Part shown: positions 16,851 to 25,816 of the stretch, in pieces
How the letters are laid out: every line of letters begins with the position of its first letter
How positions within the stretch are numbered: the first letter of the stretch is position 1
Source: CAYOUV01 sp964407265
GTDB taxonomy: Bacteria; Chloroflexota; Anaerolineae; Anaerolineales; Villigracilaceae
Assembly (NCBI GenBank): GCA_964407265.1
Contig: CAYOUV010000013.1
Coordinates: 1 to 61,953, forward strand
Direction: 5' to 3'
DNA: 61,953 nt
Position numbers and translations under genes: made by a program
Notes under the pieces: model-generated
Database searches by the model: none
Seen by the model: only the letters and a program-made list of their open reading frames with translations
Told to the model about the DNA's origin: nothing

Positions 16851-18209
16851 ATGACACAATTCATCTCCTTCCCCGAAGATTTTATCTGGGGCTCAGCAAC
16901 TTCAGCCTATCAAATCGAAGGCGCCTGGAATGAAGACGGCAAGGGTGTTTCGATCTGGGATACGTTCAGCCACACCCCCGGCTGCGTCGCCAATGGCGAC
17001 CGCGGCGATATAGCCGCCGACCATTACCACCGCTATAAGGACGACATACGCCTGATGGCCGAACTTGGCCTGAAGGCGTATCGCTTTTCTACCGCCTGGA
17101 CGCGCATCCTGCCGGATGGGACCGGCCTGGTCAACAAAAAAGGATTGGATTTCTACGACCGGCTGGTGGACGAACTGCTCAAAGCAGGGATCGAGCCATA
17201 TGTCTGTCTATTCCACTGGGATTTGCCACAGGCTTTGCAGGATAAAGGAGGCTGGCCGGAGCGCAACACAGCCTATTATTTTGCCGATTACGCGCATGTC
17301 GTAATCGAGCGCCTGAGCGACCGCGTCTCGACCTGGTTCACACACAACGAACCCTGGGTAGCGGCCTTTGTGGGACATTTTCTGGGAGAGCATGCCCCCG
17401 GACAGAAGGACCTCCCCGCCGCACTGAAAGCGCTGCATCACATCCTGCTCTCGCACGGGTTGGCAACCGAAGCGATGCAGGCGATATCGAAACAACCGCT
17501 CAAAATTGGCATCACGCTCAACCTCAACCCGGTACATCCTGCCACAGGCTCAAAAAAAGATGCGGAGGCTGCTGACCGGGTTGACATGTTCATGAATCGC
17601 ATCGTGCTCGATCCGCTGCTCAAGGGCACATCCCCAATCCAGGACTCAGCCATCGGCAAGCTTTTGAGCGGACGGCTGATCCAGCCTGGCGACCTTGAAA
17701 AAATCAATAACCTGGATATTCTGGGAGTCAACTACTACTCCCGGGCGGTGATGAAACATTCGAATAAAATCCCGGTCATCAACGTTGAGCAGGTCCATCC
17801 GGTCGGCAACGAATATTCGGGCATGTGGGAGATCTACCCTGAGGGGATGTACGAAATCCTGATGCGCATCCAGCGGGATTACCAGCCGAAAGCGGAGATC
17901 ATGGTCACCGAGAACGGCGTGCCCGTGCCGGATGGGATCGACTTCGACGGCCGCGTGCGCGACGAACGACGCATCCGCTACCTGAAGAACCACCTGGCCC
18001 AGGTACAGCGCGCCATGCAGGATGGCGTGCCAGTCAGGGGTTATTTCCACTGGTCACTTTTGGATAACTTCGAATGGGCGCTGGGTTATGGACCACGCTT
18101 CGGACTGTTTTATCTTGATTACAAAACCCTTGAGCGCATCCTTAAAGACAGCGGCCGTTGGTTTGGCCAGGTGATCCATGACCACGGCTTCGAATTGGAC
18201 CCACCCTAA
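16851..18209 (+). CDS. Glycoside hydrolase family 1 beta-glycosidase
   Basis: A 452-residue cytoplasmic (no signal peptide) retaining beta-glucosidase or related beta-glycosidase. GH1 hallmarks are in order: FIWGSATSAYQIEGAWNEDG at the N-terminus, FHWDLPQAL, acid/base Glu in FTHNEPWVAAF, NYYSR, nucleophile Glu in MVTENGVPVPDG, and WSLLDNFEWALGY near the end. Length fits the family. It is followed after 36 bases by the flippase-like gene and then GH38, which suggests a small glycan-handling group. Confidence 0.95.
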   Translation: MTQFISFPEDFIWGSATSAYQIEGAWNEDGKGVSIWDTFSHTPGCVANGDRGDIAADHYHRYKDDIRLMAELGLKAYRFSTAWTRILPDGTGLVNKKGLDFYDRLVDELLKAGIEPYVCLFHWDLPQALQDKGGWPERNTAYYFADYAHVVIERLSDRVSTWFTHNEPWVAAFVGHFLGEHAPGQKDLPAALKALHHILLSHGLATEAMQAISKQPLKIGITLNLNPVHPATGSKKDAEAADRVDMFMNRIVLDPLLKGTSPIQDSAIGKLLSGRLIQPGDLEKINNLDILGVNYYSRAVMKHSNKIPVINVEQVHPVGNEYSGMWEIYPEGMYEILMRIQRDYQPKAEIMVTENGVPVPDGIDFDGRVRDERRIRYLKNHLAQVQRAMQDGVPVRGYFHWSLLDNFEWALGYGPRFGLFYLDYKTLERILKDSGRWFGQVIHDHGFELDPP

Positions 18210-18245
18210 AACGCGTCAAAATAATCCTTTTCCAAAAGCCCCCCA

Positions 18246-20786
18246 ATGCGCAAACTCGTCTTCGCCCTGATCACGCTGATCCTGCTCTGCTCGCTGGCCT
18301 CTCCGGCCCTGGCAGCCGAGACCATCAACGTCTACTACGCTGGCAGTCCGGACAGCTCCGTTCAAAAGGCACTGGAACTGGCAAAACCGGGGACCTTTGC
18401 TTTCGTGAATGACCCGTCCCAGGCGAATGTGATCCTGCTCAACGGCTCAATTCCAAATCCAGAGACCCTGTCAGCACGTATCAGGCAAGGTGCCGGCCTG
18501 GTGCTGATCCTGGGGCCCGAAATCAGCCAAGTCCAGGTCGAGACGGTATTGGGATTCCCGGTCGCGCTGACCCTCAAGGATAATCCTGTCAGCCTGACCG
18601 AGATCCAGGGCCTCAATGATCCCTTGACCACCGACATTATCTGGAACGGCGCGCCACAGGTCCGCCAACGCTACCAGGTCCTGACCCCGCTCTCGTCCGT
18701 GCAACCGCTGGTCACGACTTACGAAGATGGCGAGTGGATCCTTTGGAAAGCCAATCAAAAAGAGTTTATCTTCAATGCTTTTCTGAATGGGGACAACCCA
18801 CAAATCCAGGATTGGGCTTACTTCAACTATCTCATCTACTCCATGACCGTGCGTGCCGGAGGCGGGGTGGCCTCCTCCTTCGCAGATTATCCCGGCTCGC
18901 CCGTGCCGCATGCCGCCGACCGCCGTTTGCTGCTGAGCATCATGGCATTGATGCTGGTCACGACGTTCACGGCCTACTACTTCGTGCGCCGTTATAGCAT
19001 GTCCCACCCCGAGGCGCTCGACAAAATCGTCCTGGACCGCAGTCTCTACAAAGTTCGCGAGGAATCGACCGAATGGGAGGATGTCGGTTTTCACCGCCCC
19101 TTGAGCGGATTCCTGGTCGCCTTGAGTCTCGGCCTGGTGCTGTTCATCCCGCTGATCATCTACCAGAACCTGATCCTGCCGGTCTACATCCTGCCCTCGG
19201 CCCAGGCCCTGGGCATCTGGGGACGCGTGGTGCAATTCTTCAACCTGACCTGGCTGTTCTTTGATATGGGCACCAGCGTGGCCTTCATCAAATTCCTGTC
19301 CGAGTACCGCGTGCATGACCCGCAGAAGGGCATCCAGTACGGACAGTTGTTCGTCTGGTGGCAGGCGCTCTCAGGCGCGGTGCAGGTGGCGTTGGTGATC
19401 GGGTTGGCCAGCACGCTGGCGCCTAACTCGGCCTACGCTCTCTACGCCTGGAGCGTGATCATCCACGCTTTCATCCAGATCCCCGGGTTCTATCAGGTCA
19501 TGCGCCACGCCCTGAACGGCTTCCAGCGCCAGGATTACGCCCGCTACCTGGACCTGGGACTGCAGGTGGTCATGCCGATGCTGGTCCAGCCGCTCTTTGT
19601 CAGCCTGATGTACGCCTGGGGCAAAGCGCATCCGGTTTTCGGAGGCGCGACCGGCGGCCTGCTCGGGATGGGCATCGCCGCCTACGCTGCAGAACTGTCG
19701 ACCTTCCTGCTCGGACTGTGGCTTTACCGGCGCATCGGCTACAATCCCGGGGTGCTCTTCCTGGCGCACTTCGACCGGGAAGTGGTTGTGACCAGCTTCA
19801 AGTTTGGGGTCTTCGAAATGCTGGGCTCGGCCGCCTGGGCTGCCGGGCAAGCTGGCGAAATATGGATCACGCAATCCAGGTTGATCAATTACGCCGAGAT
19901 CTGGGGCAACTGGGGACTGGCGCAAAACTTTGTCTTTTCCTTCAACGTGGTCAACACGCTCTACGACGGGGCCATGCCGGCCATTTCGGAAGCGATCTCG
20001 CACGGGCGCAAATTATTGAGCCAGTATTACAGCGTGATGATGTATAAGTGGGGCGGCCTGACCAGCGCCTTCCTCGGCGCAGTACTGCTGGCGGTCGCAC
20101 CACGCTTTATCATCGGCGCATCGGGGGTCGAATTCCAGCGCGCCGCCTTGTATGTGGTCCCGCTGGCCATCTGGGGTGCGATACAATATCCATCCTGGGT
20201 CGGTGACAACGTCCAGCTTGGCTCGAACCGCCCGTATCTTAAATCGGCGCTGGTGTTCGGCGAGCAGATCATTCGTGTAACGCTGGCGCTTCTCCTGCTG
20301 GAGCGCTTCCAGGTCACGGCCCTGATCATTGCCTACTTTGTCGGGCTGGGCAGCAAGGGTATCGTGGCCTACTTCATCGACCACCGCCTGTGCTTCCCGC
20401 AGCGCTTCTTCGTCTGGCAATCCGCAGTTGCGCCGCTCTTGGCCGCCGCCGTCCACTACGGCCTGCTCTACTGGCTGGCCGGTATCCTCTGGCAGGGAGA
20501 TCAGATGACCAGCGTGCTGATCTTCTTCATTGGCATCCTGCCTTCATTCCCGGTCTACATGTTCTTGTACGGCCTGTTCGGCGGCTGGGACGATGATACC
20601 TTGGCAGAACTGGAGAAAGCCGTTGAACTGACAGGATTCGCCCGCCCGCTGGCCTGGGTCACCTGGCGTTCGACCGCACTGGGTGCGCGTATCAGCCCGA
20701 TTCACGGCCGGTTTCCGATCACGATCCGCGCAGCGGCTCTGGCTGAAGCTCGCACCCTTACGGACGAGAAAGTGAGTCTCACTTGA
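18246..20786 (+). CDS. Flippase-like (MOP superfamily) membrane protein with N-terminal extracytoplasmic domain
   Basis: The 846-residue protein has a signal peptide (ending near PALAAE, residue 24), a soluble extracytoplasmic domain (about 25-210) with alternating beta/alpha pattern (NVYYAGSPDSS, GAGLVLILGPE) resembling a glutamine-amidotransferase/ThuA-like fold, a membrane helix (228-247), and then about 12 helices laid out like a polysaccharide flippase (about 285-760) with a soluble tail. The flippase assignment rests on helix number and conserved-looking segments such as WLFFDMGTSVAFIKFLSEY, not on a diagnostic motif. It overlaps DinB by 4 bases. Confidence 0.65.
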   Translation: MRKLVFALITLILLCSLASPALAAETINVYYAGSPDSSVQKALELAKPGTFAFVNDPSQANVILLNGSIPNPETLSARIRQGAGLVLILGPEISQVQVETVLGFPVALTLKDNPVSLTEIQGLNDPLTTDIIWNGAPQVRQRYQVLTPLSSVQPLVTTYEDGEWILWKANQKEFIFNAFLNGDNPQIQDWAYFNYLIYSMTVRAGGGVASSFADYPGSPVPHAADRRLLLSIMALMLVTTFTAYYFVRRYSMSHPEALDKIVLDRSLYKVREESTEWEDVGFHRPLSGFLVALSLGLVLFIPLIIYQNLILPVYILPSAQALGIWGRVVQFFNLTWLFFDMGTSVAFIKFLSEYRVHDPQKGIQYGQLFVWWQALSGAVQVALVIGLASTLAPNSAYALYAWSVIIHAFIQIPGFYQVMRHALNGFQRQDYARYLDLGLQVVMPMLVQPLFVSLMYAWGKAHPVFGGATGGLLGMGIAAYAAELSTFLLGLWLYRRIGYNPGVLFLAHFDREVVVTSFKFGVFEMLGSAAWAAGQAGEIWITQSRLINYAEIWGNWGLAQNFVFSFNVVNTLYDGAMPAISEAISHGRKLLSQYYSVMMYKWGGLTSAFLGAVLLAVAPRFIIGASGVEFQRAALYVVPLAIWGAIQYPSWVGDNVQLGSNRPYLKSALVFGEQIIRVTLALLLLERFQVTALIIAYFVGLGSKGIVAYFIDHRLCFPQRFFVWQSAVAPLLAAAVHYGLLYWLAGILWQGDQMTSVLIFFIGILPSFPVYMFLYGLFGGWDDDTLAELEKAVELTGFARPLAWVTWRSTALGARISPIHGRFPITIRAAALAEARTLTDEKVSLT

Positions 20787-21286
20787 ACAAAAACGAATTT
20801 CTGACGCTTTTCGACTACAACTACTGGGCTACCCATCGTCTTTTGGAGGTGGCCGCAACTGCGAATCCCGAGCATTTCGTAGCCAAAATGGAAGGGTTGA
20901 GCTACAAAAGCCTGCGCGGCGCACTGGTGCACGTGCTGGCCGCCGAGGTCATCTGGCGCATGCGCTGCCAGGAAGGCATCTCGCCTGGCAAGCTGATGGG
21001 CGAAGCCGATATCCCCTCGCTGGATGTACTCGTCTCGCGCTGGACTGCTGAAGAGAAGTCCATGCGCGCTTACCTCGATGAGCTCAAGGATGAAGACTTG
21101 AATCAAAAAATAAAATACAAGACCACCAAAGACGTGGCCTTTGAAACGCCGCTCTGGCAGATCCTGCTGCATCTGGTCAATCATGGTACCCAGTACCGCG
21201 CTGAAGCCGCCGTTGCGCTGACAGCCTACGGCCACTCGCCGGGCGACCTGGATTTTATGGCTTATCTAAGGGAGAAAACCGACTAA
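20783..21286 (+). CDS. DinB-family (damage-inducible, YfiT-like) protein
   Basis: A 167-residue four-helix-bundle protein. It begins NKNEFLTLFDYNYWATHRLL, a typical DinB/DUF664 start, with three candidate metal ligands: His in GALVHVLAAEVIW and the pair in HLVNHGTQYR. Members often bind a divalent metal and include thiol transferases; the reaction here is unknown. The start is a TTG that overlaps the flippase stop (TTGA), implying coupling; the next ATG would remove helix 1. Confidence 0.85.
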   Translation: MNKNEFLTLFDYNYWATHRLLEVAATANPEHFVAKMEGLSYKSLRGALVHVLAAEVIWRMRCQEGISPGKLMGEADIPSLDVLVSRWTAEEKSMRAYLDELKDEDLNQKIKYKTTKDVAFETPLWQILLHLVNHGTQYRAEAAVALTAYGHSPGDLDFMAYLREKTD

Positions 21287-21289
21287 AGT

Positions 21290-24241
21290 ATGCGAACTTT
21301 ACACGTCATATCACACACTCACTGGGACCGCGAGTGGTACCTGAGCTTTCAGCAGTTCCGTTTGAAGCTGGTCCACCTGGTCGACCACTTACTGGATATT
21401 CTGGAAAAAGATAAAAATTTCAAATTTTTCATGCTCGACGGGCAGACCATCGTCCTGGACGATTACCTGGCTATGCGGCCAGAAAAGGAGCCCGTTCTAC
21501 GCGAGCATATCCGCCGCGGACGCATCCTGATCGGCCCCTGGCACATCCTGCCGGATATGTTCTTGGTCAGCCCGGAAGCGCACCTCCGCAACCTGCTTCA
21601 GGGGGAGCGTAGCGCGCGCAGGTTTGGCGCCAAAATGAACGTCGGATACATGCCCGATTCGTTCGGTCATATCGGGCAGATCCCGCAAATCCTGCGCGGC
21701 TTTGGGATCGATTCCGCCTGTCTCTGGCGCGGACTCGACGCGCAGCCCTGCGAATTCTGGTGGCAGGCCCCGGACGGTTCGCGCGTACTGATGGCTTACC
21801 TGCGTAACAGCTACGCCAACGGCGCTGGCCTGACGACCAGCGATCCGCAAAAATTCCTGACCGAGATCGCGACCCTGGGGGAGGCACTGGCGGAGCATTC
21901 TGCCACCTCGGATTTCCTGATCATGTTGGGCAATGACCACATGGAGCCACCGCCCGACACCGCCGTAGCCATCACTTACGCGGATGCCCACCTCAAGGGA
22001 ACGCGTGTCCTGCATTCGACCCTGCCGCGTTACCTCAAAGCCATCCAGCCTGCCATCCGTAGCGCTGATTTGCCGGTAGTCGAGGGCGAGCTGCGCTCAT
22101 CCCGGCATGCGCACCTGCTGCCGGGCGTGCTGTCCACGCGCATGTGGATCAAACAACGCAACCGCGCCTGCGAAACCTTGCTGGAAAAGTGGGCTGAACC
22201 CTTCAGCACTCTTGCAGAATTGATTGTAGGAGCAACCAACCCACAAACCAAGACGCCGCCAAGCGGCCATTTCCCAGGTGACCGGATCGAAAATCCGGCA
22301 CCGCTCCTGCGCCAGGCCTGGCGGCTGCTGATGGAAAATCATCCCCACGACTCGATCTGCGGTTGCTCGATCGACCAGGTTCACGATGAAATGCGCCCGC
22401 GCTTCGACCAGGTCGATCAACTCGGGCAGGAGCTCACCCGTCAAAGCCTGGAAGCTTTGAGCAGGGTGATTGATACCCGGTCCAGCGCAGACGTGGTCGC
22501 TGCCGTGGTGGTCTTCAACCCGTCGTCCTTCGCACGCACGGATCCGGTTACTGCCGAATTGGTTTTACCGCAGGAGGTCAACGCCTTTGAGCTCACGGAC
22601 GAGGCCGGGCAGGTCATCCCACACCAGGTCCTCGGACTGGGGTCACAGGACCTGATTAACATGTCGCTTGACAGGAACGGGTTCATCGAGGCTTTCGGCA
22701 TGGTGCACGGAGGGCGGGTGGCAGGGATGGGGCTGCAAGGCTTGCGTGTGGAAAGAAATGGCGCCAGCGTAGCGCTCGAGGTGTTGATGCGTGAAGGCGA
22801 ACCAGATCTCAAAGCCTGGAATGAGGGCAGCGCCCAGGTCCAAACCCTGCTGGCCGACGAGAGCATCAGCAGCTATACCGTGCGGGCTCGCACGCTTGAA
22901 ACCACCCGGGCCTTGTTCACCGCCCGCGCAGTTCCCGGTCTGGGCTACCGTACTTTCTACGTTCGCGCATTGGAGACCAAGACGAGCGCACCCACCAGGC
23001 TCAATCCGTTCGCGCGTGCCCTGATGCCAGTCCTCGGCCATCTGGCACAAAATCCCCTGGGGCAGCGCCTGATGGAACGCTTGAAATCCGAACCGGGCGA
23101 CAAGCGGCCTTACCGCATCGAAAATGAGTTCTTGATCGTGGAGGCGCAGCAAGACGCCAGCCTGAAGCTGACCGACAAACGCAGCCGGGTCGTGTACCAG
23201 GCTCAGAACCGCTTTGTGGACGGCGGAGACTGCGGCGACGAATACAACTACTGCCCGCCCCCCACCGACGCCCTGATCGAGGCCCGATTAAAACGCTTGC
23301 GCGTGCACCACAATCCCACCCATCAGGTGCTGGAACTGACGCTCGAAATGCATATCCCAAGTGAGCTGTCTGAAGACCGCCAACAGCGTTCCAAAGACAG
23401 CCTGCCAATCGAGATCGTCACGCGCGCCACGCTCTATCCCGGTGTCCCACGTATAGATTTCGAGACCGAGGTTGACAACCGTACCAGGGATCACCGCCTG
23501 CGCGTCCATTTCGCCGCGCCCTTCACCGTCGAACAGGCCGATCACGACGGCCACTTCGAAGTGATCCGCCGCCCGATCGGCGTCCCGGATTTCGACGAAA
23601 CCTGGGCGGAGCAGCCGCGCCCGGAAATGCCGCAGCGTGTTTTTACCAGCCTGTCTGCCGGGGAGCACGGGCTGACCGTCGCTAACCGCGGCCTGCCCGA
23701 AGTCGAAGCGCTGAAGACCCAAACTGGCAGCGAGATCGCCCTGACGCTGCTGCGCTGCGTCGGCTGGCTTTCCCGCGACGACTTTACCACCCGAAATGGA
23801 CATGCCGGTCCGTTTATGGCCACCCCCGGCGCGCAAATGCCCGGCAAATGGCGTTTCGAATACAGCCTGATCCCACACAGCGGCGATTGGCAGAACGCCT
23901 TTGCGCAGGCTTATGCCTTCGAGGTTCCCTTGCGCGCGGTCGGGGTTAGCCTCCACGAGGGGACGTTGCCCCCCAGCGGAGCCTTCGTCAGCATCGACCA
24001 CCCGGCCTTCGTGGTCAGCACAGTCAAACAGGCGGAAGATGGCCGCGGCTGGATCGTGCGCGGTTACAACCTGAGCGATGAGCAGATTTTGGTCAATCTC
24101 AAGCCTTGGAAGCCCTTCAAAAAGGTGGAGCGGGTCAATCTGGCGGAAGAAAAATTGGCCGCCCTGAAGGCGGCCAAGGATGGGGGGGTTGATTTTAGCG
24201 CCCACGGGCATGAGATCGTTACGCTGCGGCTCCGTTCCTGA
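21290..24241 (+). CDS. Glycoside hydrolase family 38 alpha-mannosidase
   Basis: A 983-residue cytoplasmic-type alpha-mannosidase (MngB-like size class). The zinc ligands are in HVISHTHWDREW at the N-terminus, the nucleophile Asp in GYMPDSFGHIGQIPQIL, the third ligand region LIMLGNDHMEP, and HPHDSICGCSIDQVHDEM closes the catalytic part. The C-terminal half is the beta-sandwich region with RVHFAAPFTVEQADHDGHFE. It removes alpha-mannosyl residues, perhaps from imported mannosyl-glycerate or N-glycan-like fragments; the substrate is not determinable. It ends inside the 3' end of the convergent Ddn-like gene (23-base overlap). Confidence 0.93.
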   Translation: MRTLHVISHTHWDREWYLSFQQFRLKLVHLVDHLLDILEKDKNFKFFMLDGQTIVLDDYLAMRPEKEPVLREHIRRGRILIGPWHILPDMFLVSPEAHLRNLLQGERSARRFGAKMNVGYMPDSFGHIGQIPQILRGFGIDSACLWRGLDAQPCEFWWQAPDGSRVLMAYLRNSYANGAGLTTSDPQKFLTEIATLGEALAEHSATSDFLIMLGNDHMEPPPDTAVAITYADAHLKGTRVLHSTLPRYLKAIQPAIRSADLPVVEGELRSSRHAHLLPGVLSTRMWIKQRNRACETLLEKWAEPFSTLAELIVGATNPQTKTPPSGHFPGDRIENPAPLLRQAWRLLMENHPHDSICGCSIDQVHDEMRPRFDQVDQLGQELTRQSLEALSRVIDTRSSADVVAAVVVFNPSSFARTDPVTAELVLPQEVNAFELTDEAGQVIPHQVLGLGSQDLINMSLDRNGFIEAFGMVHGGRVAGMGLQGLRVERNGASVALEVLMREGEPDLKAWNEGSAQVQTLLADESISSYTVRARTLETTRALFTARAVPGLGYRTFYVRALETKTSAPTRLNPFARALMPVLGHLAQNPLGQRLMERLKSEPGDKRPYRIENEFLIVEAQQDASLKLTDKRSRVVYQAQNRFVDGGDCGDEYNYCPPPTDALIEARLKRLRVHHNPTHQVLELTLEMHIPSELSEDRQQRSKDSLPIEIVTRATLYPGVPRIDFETEVDNRTRDHRLRVHFAAPFTVEQADHDGHFEVIRRPIGVPDFDETWAEQPRPEMPQRVFTSLSAGEHGLTVANRGLPEVEALKTQTGSEIALTLLRCVGWLSRDDFTTRNGHAGPFMATPGAQMPGKWRFEYSLIPHSGDWQNAFAQAYAFEVPLRAVGVSLHEGTLPPSGAFVSIDHPAFVVSTVKQAEDGRGWIVRGYNLSDEQILVNLKPWKPFKKVERVNLAEEKLAALKAAKDGGVDFSAHGHEIVTLRLRS

Positions 24242-24653
24242 GACTTAGCTTGACGAACAACCGTTCCTGTGCCAGGCGAGCCGCGTCTTCCGGATGCGGC
24301 TCACCGTTTTCCAGACGCACTCCCAGGGCCCGTCTGGATTGCGGGAGGTGGTGGATATAGTCCCCGATCTGCCTGGCTACTGCCGATCCATCCTCCAGCG
24401 TTTCGGCATGAGCCTGCACATTGCGGCCGCGCAAGCGCAAGGTCACCTCCGCCCCGCCGCGCAGGTTGCGCCACCAGGTCCGGTCCCGACTGGTAATGAC
24501 CCACAGCACGTCACCCTCACGGTAATACCCGACCGGTGTGGTGTACTGCCTGCCTGTCTTGCGGCCCGTGAATGTGATCAATAACATACCGCCACTCAAC
24601 AGTCCGTGCAACCGCGAGCGCAACAACCAGGCCACAAAATCATTCCCATTCAT
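24219..24653 (-). CDS. Ddn-family nitroreductase / F420H2-dependent reductase-like protein
   Basis: A 144-residue split-beta-barrel flavin/deazaflavin-binding protein: LLITFTGRKTGRQYTTPVGY, then VLWVITSRDRTWWRNLRGG, the block typical of deazaflavin-dependent nitroreductase/quinone reductases (DUF385). The family uses F420H2 or a similar cofactor, which would imply F420 biosynthesis elsewhere in the genome. The ATG overlaps the radical SAM stop (ATGA), so the two are coupled. Confidence 0.83.
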   Translation of the reverse strand: MNGNDFVAWLLRSRLHGLLSGGMLLITFTGRKTGRQYTTPVGYYREGDVLWVITSRDRTWWRNLRGGAEVTLRLRGRNVQAHAETLEDGSAVARQIGDYIHHLPQSRRALGVRLENGEPHPEDAARLAQERLFVKLSLRNGAAA

Positions 24654-25701
24654 GCATCAACGCCATACATTTGGTCAGGAACCAGGATCTCGGGGAAGCG
24701 CTCCCGTAAGGCCAGGCGCATTTCATAGCACAGGTGGCAGGCATCGGCGTAGTCCGAGTTGTGCGGCAGGTTGTATTCGGTCACCAGTGCANNNNNNNNN
24801 NNNNNNNNNNNNNNNNNNNNNNNNNNNNNNNNNNNNNNNNNNNNNNNNNNNNNNNNNNNNNNNNNNNNNNNNNNNNNNNNNNNNNNNNNNNGCAGGCATC
24901 GGCGTAGTCCGAGTTGTGCGGCAGGTTGTATTCGGTCACCAGTGCAGCCGGTCCACCAGCCAGCAACGGTCCACAAATTGGATGTTCGTCTGGATGATAG
25001 GCCTCACCAATCTGCTTGAGCGAGGTTTGGAAGAGATTGCCGAGCGAGATGCCCTGGCAGATATGCAAATTACCGAGCGGGTCGAGATGGACACGCCCCG
25101 GCTCACGCAGATCTTCGTTCGGGCACTGATCGAAACTCTCCCAGGCATGCCGGGGCGCACGCGGCGTCAGCTTGACGGCTGCCCGCCCGCGATACATGAC
25201 GCCCGAGACCCCCTCAGGGAGTTGGCCAACACCTGTTTCTGCAGAATCTTCCGGTTGTGCCACCCGGATGACATCGGCAGGGATGCCCAGCCATTTAGCG
25301 GCCACGACCGCATCCTGCGTACAATCGCTCAACCCTTCCCCGCAATGATACAGGTCACTGCTGAGGGACAAGTCCTGGATGCGGCCGGCCAAAGGGCGCA
25401 GCCACTCCTCGGCATCCTCGACGGTATTGGCCCAGTACCCATTCGTCACTACACCGACCTGAAACCCCGCTTCGGTCGCCAGCCGCACCCCGCGTACCAG
25501 CAGGGGATAATACAAGAACGGCTCACCGCCCTCGAAAAAAATCCATTCGACCGTGCCAAGCTCCCTGGCCTGCGTGAGGATTTGTTCGATCTTTGCGATC
25601 GTCAGCGTCCCTTTTTGCCAGGGGCTGCCCCAAACAAAACAATGGTCGCACTCGAAGGTGCATTGGTAGGTGAGAAGGATATGGAGACCCGTAATCCGCA
25701 T
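24650..25701 (-). CDS. Radical SAM protein, interrupted by an assembly gap
   Basis: ATG 25701 is preceded by AAGGAGGA at ideal spacing, so the longer upstream frame is rejected. The radical SAM CxxxCxxC motif is Cys14, Cys18, Cys21 (CTFECDHC), followed by FFEGGEPFLY (SAM-binding GGE). Later cysteines (DQCPNEDLREPGRVHL, LHICQGISLG, CGPLL, ACHLCYEM) suggest a SPASM-like auxiliary cluster domain. The frame runs into 100 N at 24792-24891. Both sides of the gap carry the same 55 bases; collapsing N and one copy restores one continuous 298-residue frame. Target unknown. Cotranscribed with the Ddn-like gene. Confidence 0.85.
24737..24791. repeat. Left copy of the 55-bp contig overlap
   Basis: Identical to 24892-24946 and directly abutting the N run. 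It encodes LVTEYNLPHNSDYADAC on the minus strand in both copies. This is most simply two contig ends that overlap by one assembler k-mer but were scaffolded apart. Confidence 0.93.
24792..24891. other. Run of 100 N (scaffold gap)
   Basis: Exactly 100 unknown bases, the usual placeholder for a gap of unknown length. The identical 55-base flanks suggest that the true gap length is negative and no sequence is missing. Confidence 0.97.
24892..24946. repeat. Right copy of the 55-bp contig overlap
   Basis: Exact direct repeat of 24737-24791 on the other side of the N run. Treat the pair as one locus when reading the radical SAM gene. Confidence 0.93.
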
Positions 25702-25722
25702 AACATCCTCCTTGACACTTTT

Positions 25723-25751
25723 AGTGTACAAAATGTCGAGGAGGATGTCAC
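25723..25751 (-). promoter_or_regulatory. Putative promoter of the radical SAM gene with operator-like palindrome
   Basis: GTGACA (25751-25746), 17 bases, TACACT (25728-25723) on the minus strand. The palindrome ACACT-TTT-AGTGT (25715-25727) overlaps the -10 and the likely start point, a position suited to a repressor. The Shine-Dalgarno follows directly. Confidence 0.55.
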
Positions 25752-25816
25752 GGGTCAAACATCATGATTATTGGATGAGATTCTAATTTCAGGAGGGTGA
25801 ATAGGTCGCTTCGGGC

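Noticed and set aside
24737..24946. Biological tandem duplication in the radical SAM gene
   Set aside because: The copies abut an N run exactly and are identical over 55 bases, which fits an assembly overlap; removing one copy restores the frame.
24538..25767. Long rightward open frame across the N run
   Set aside because: It is antisense to the radical SAM gene, includes the N block, and its product shows no recognisable domain.
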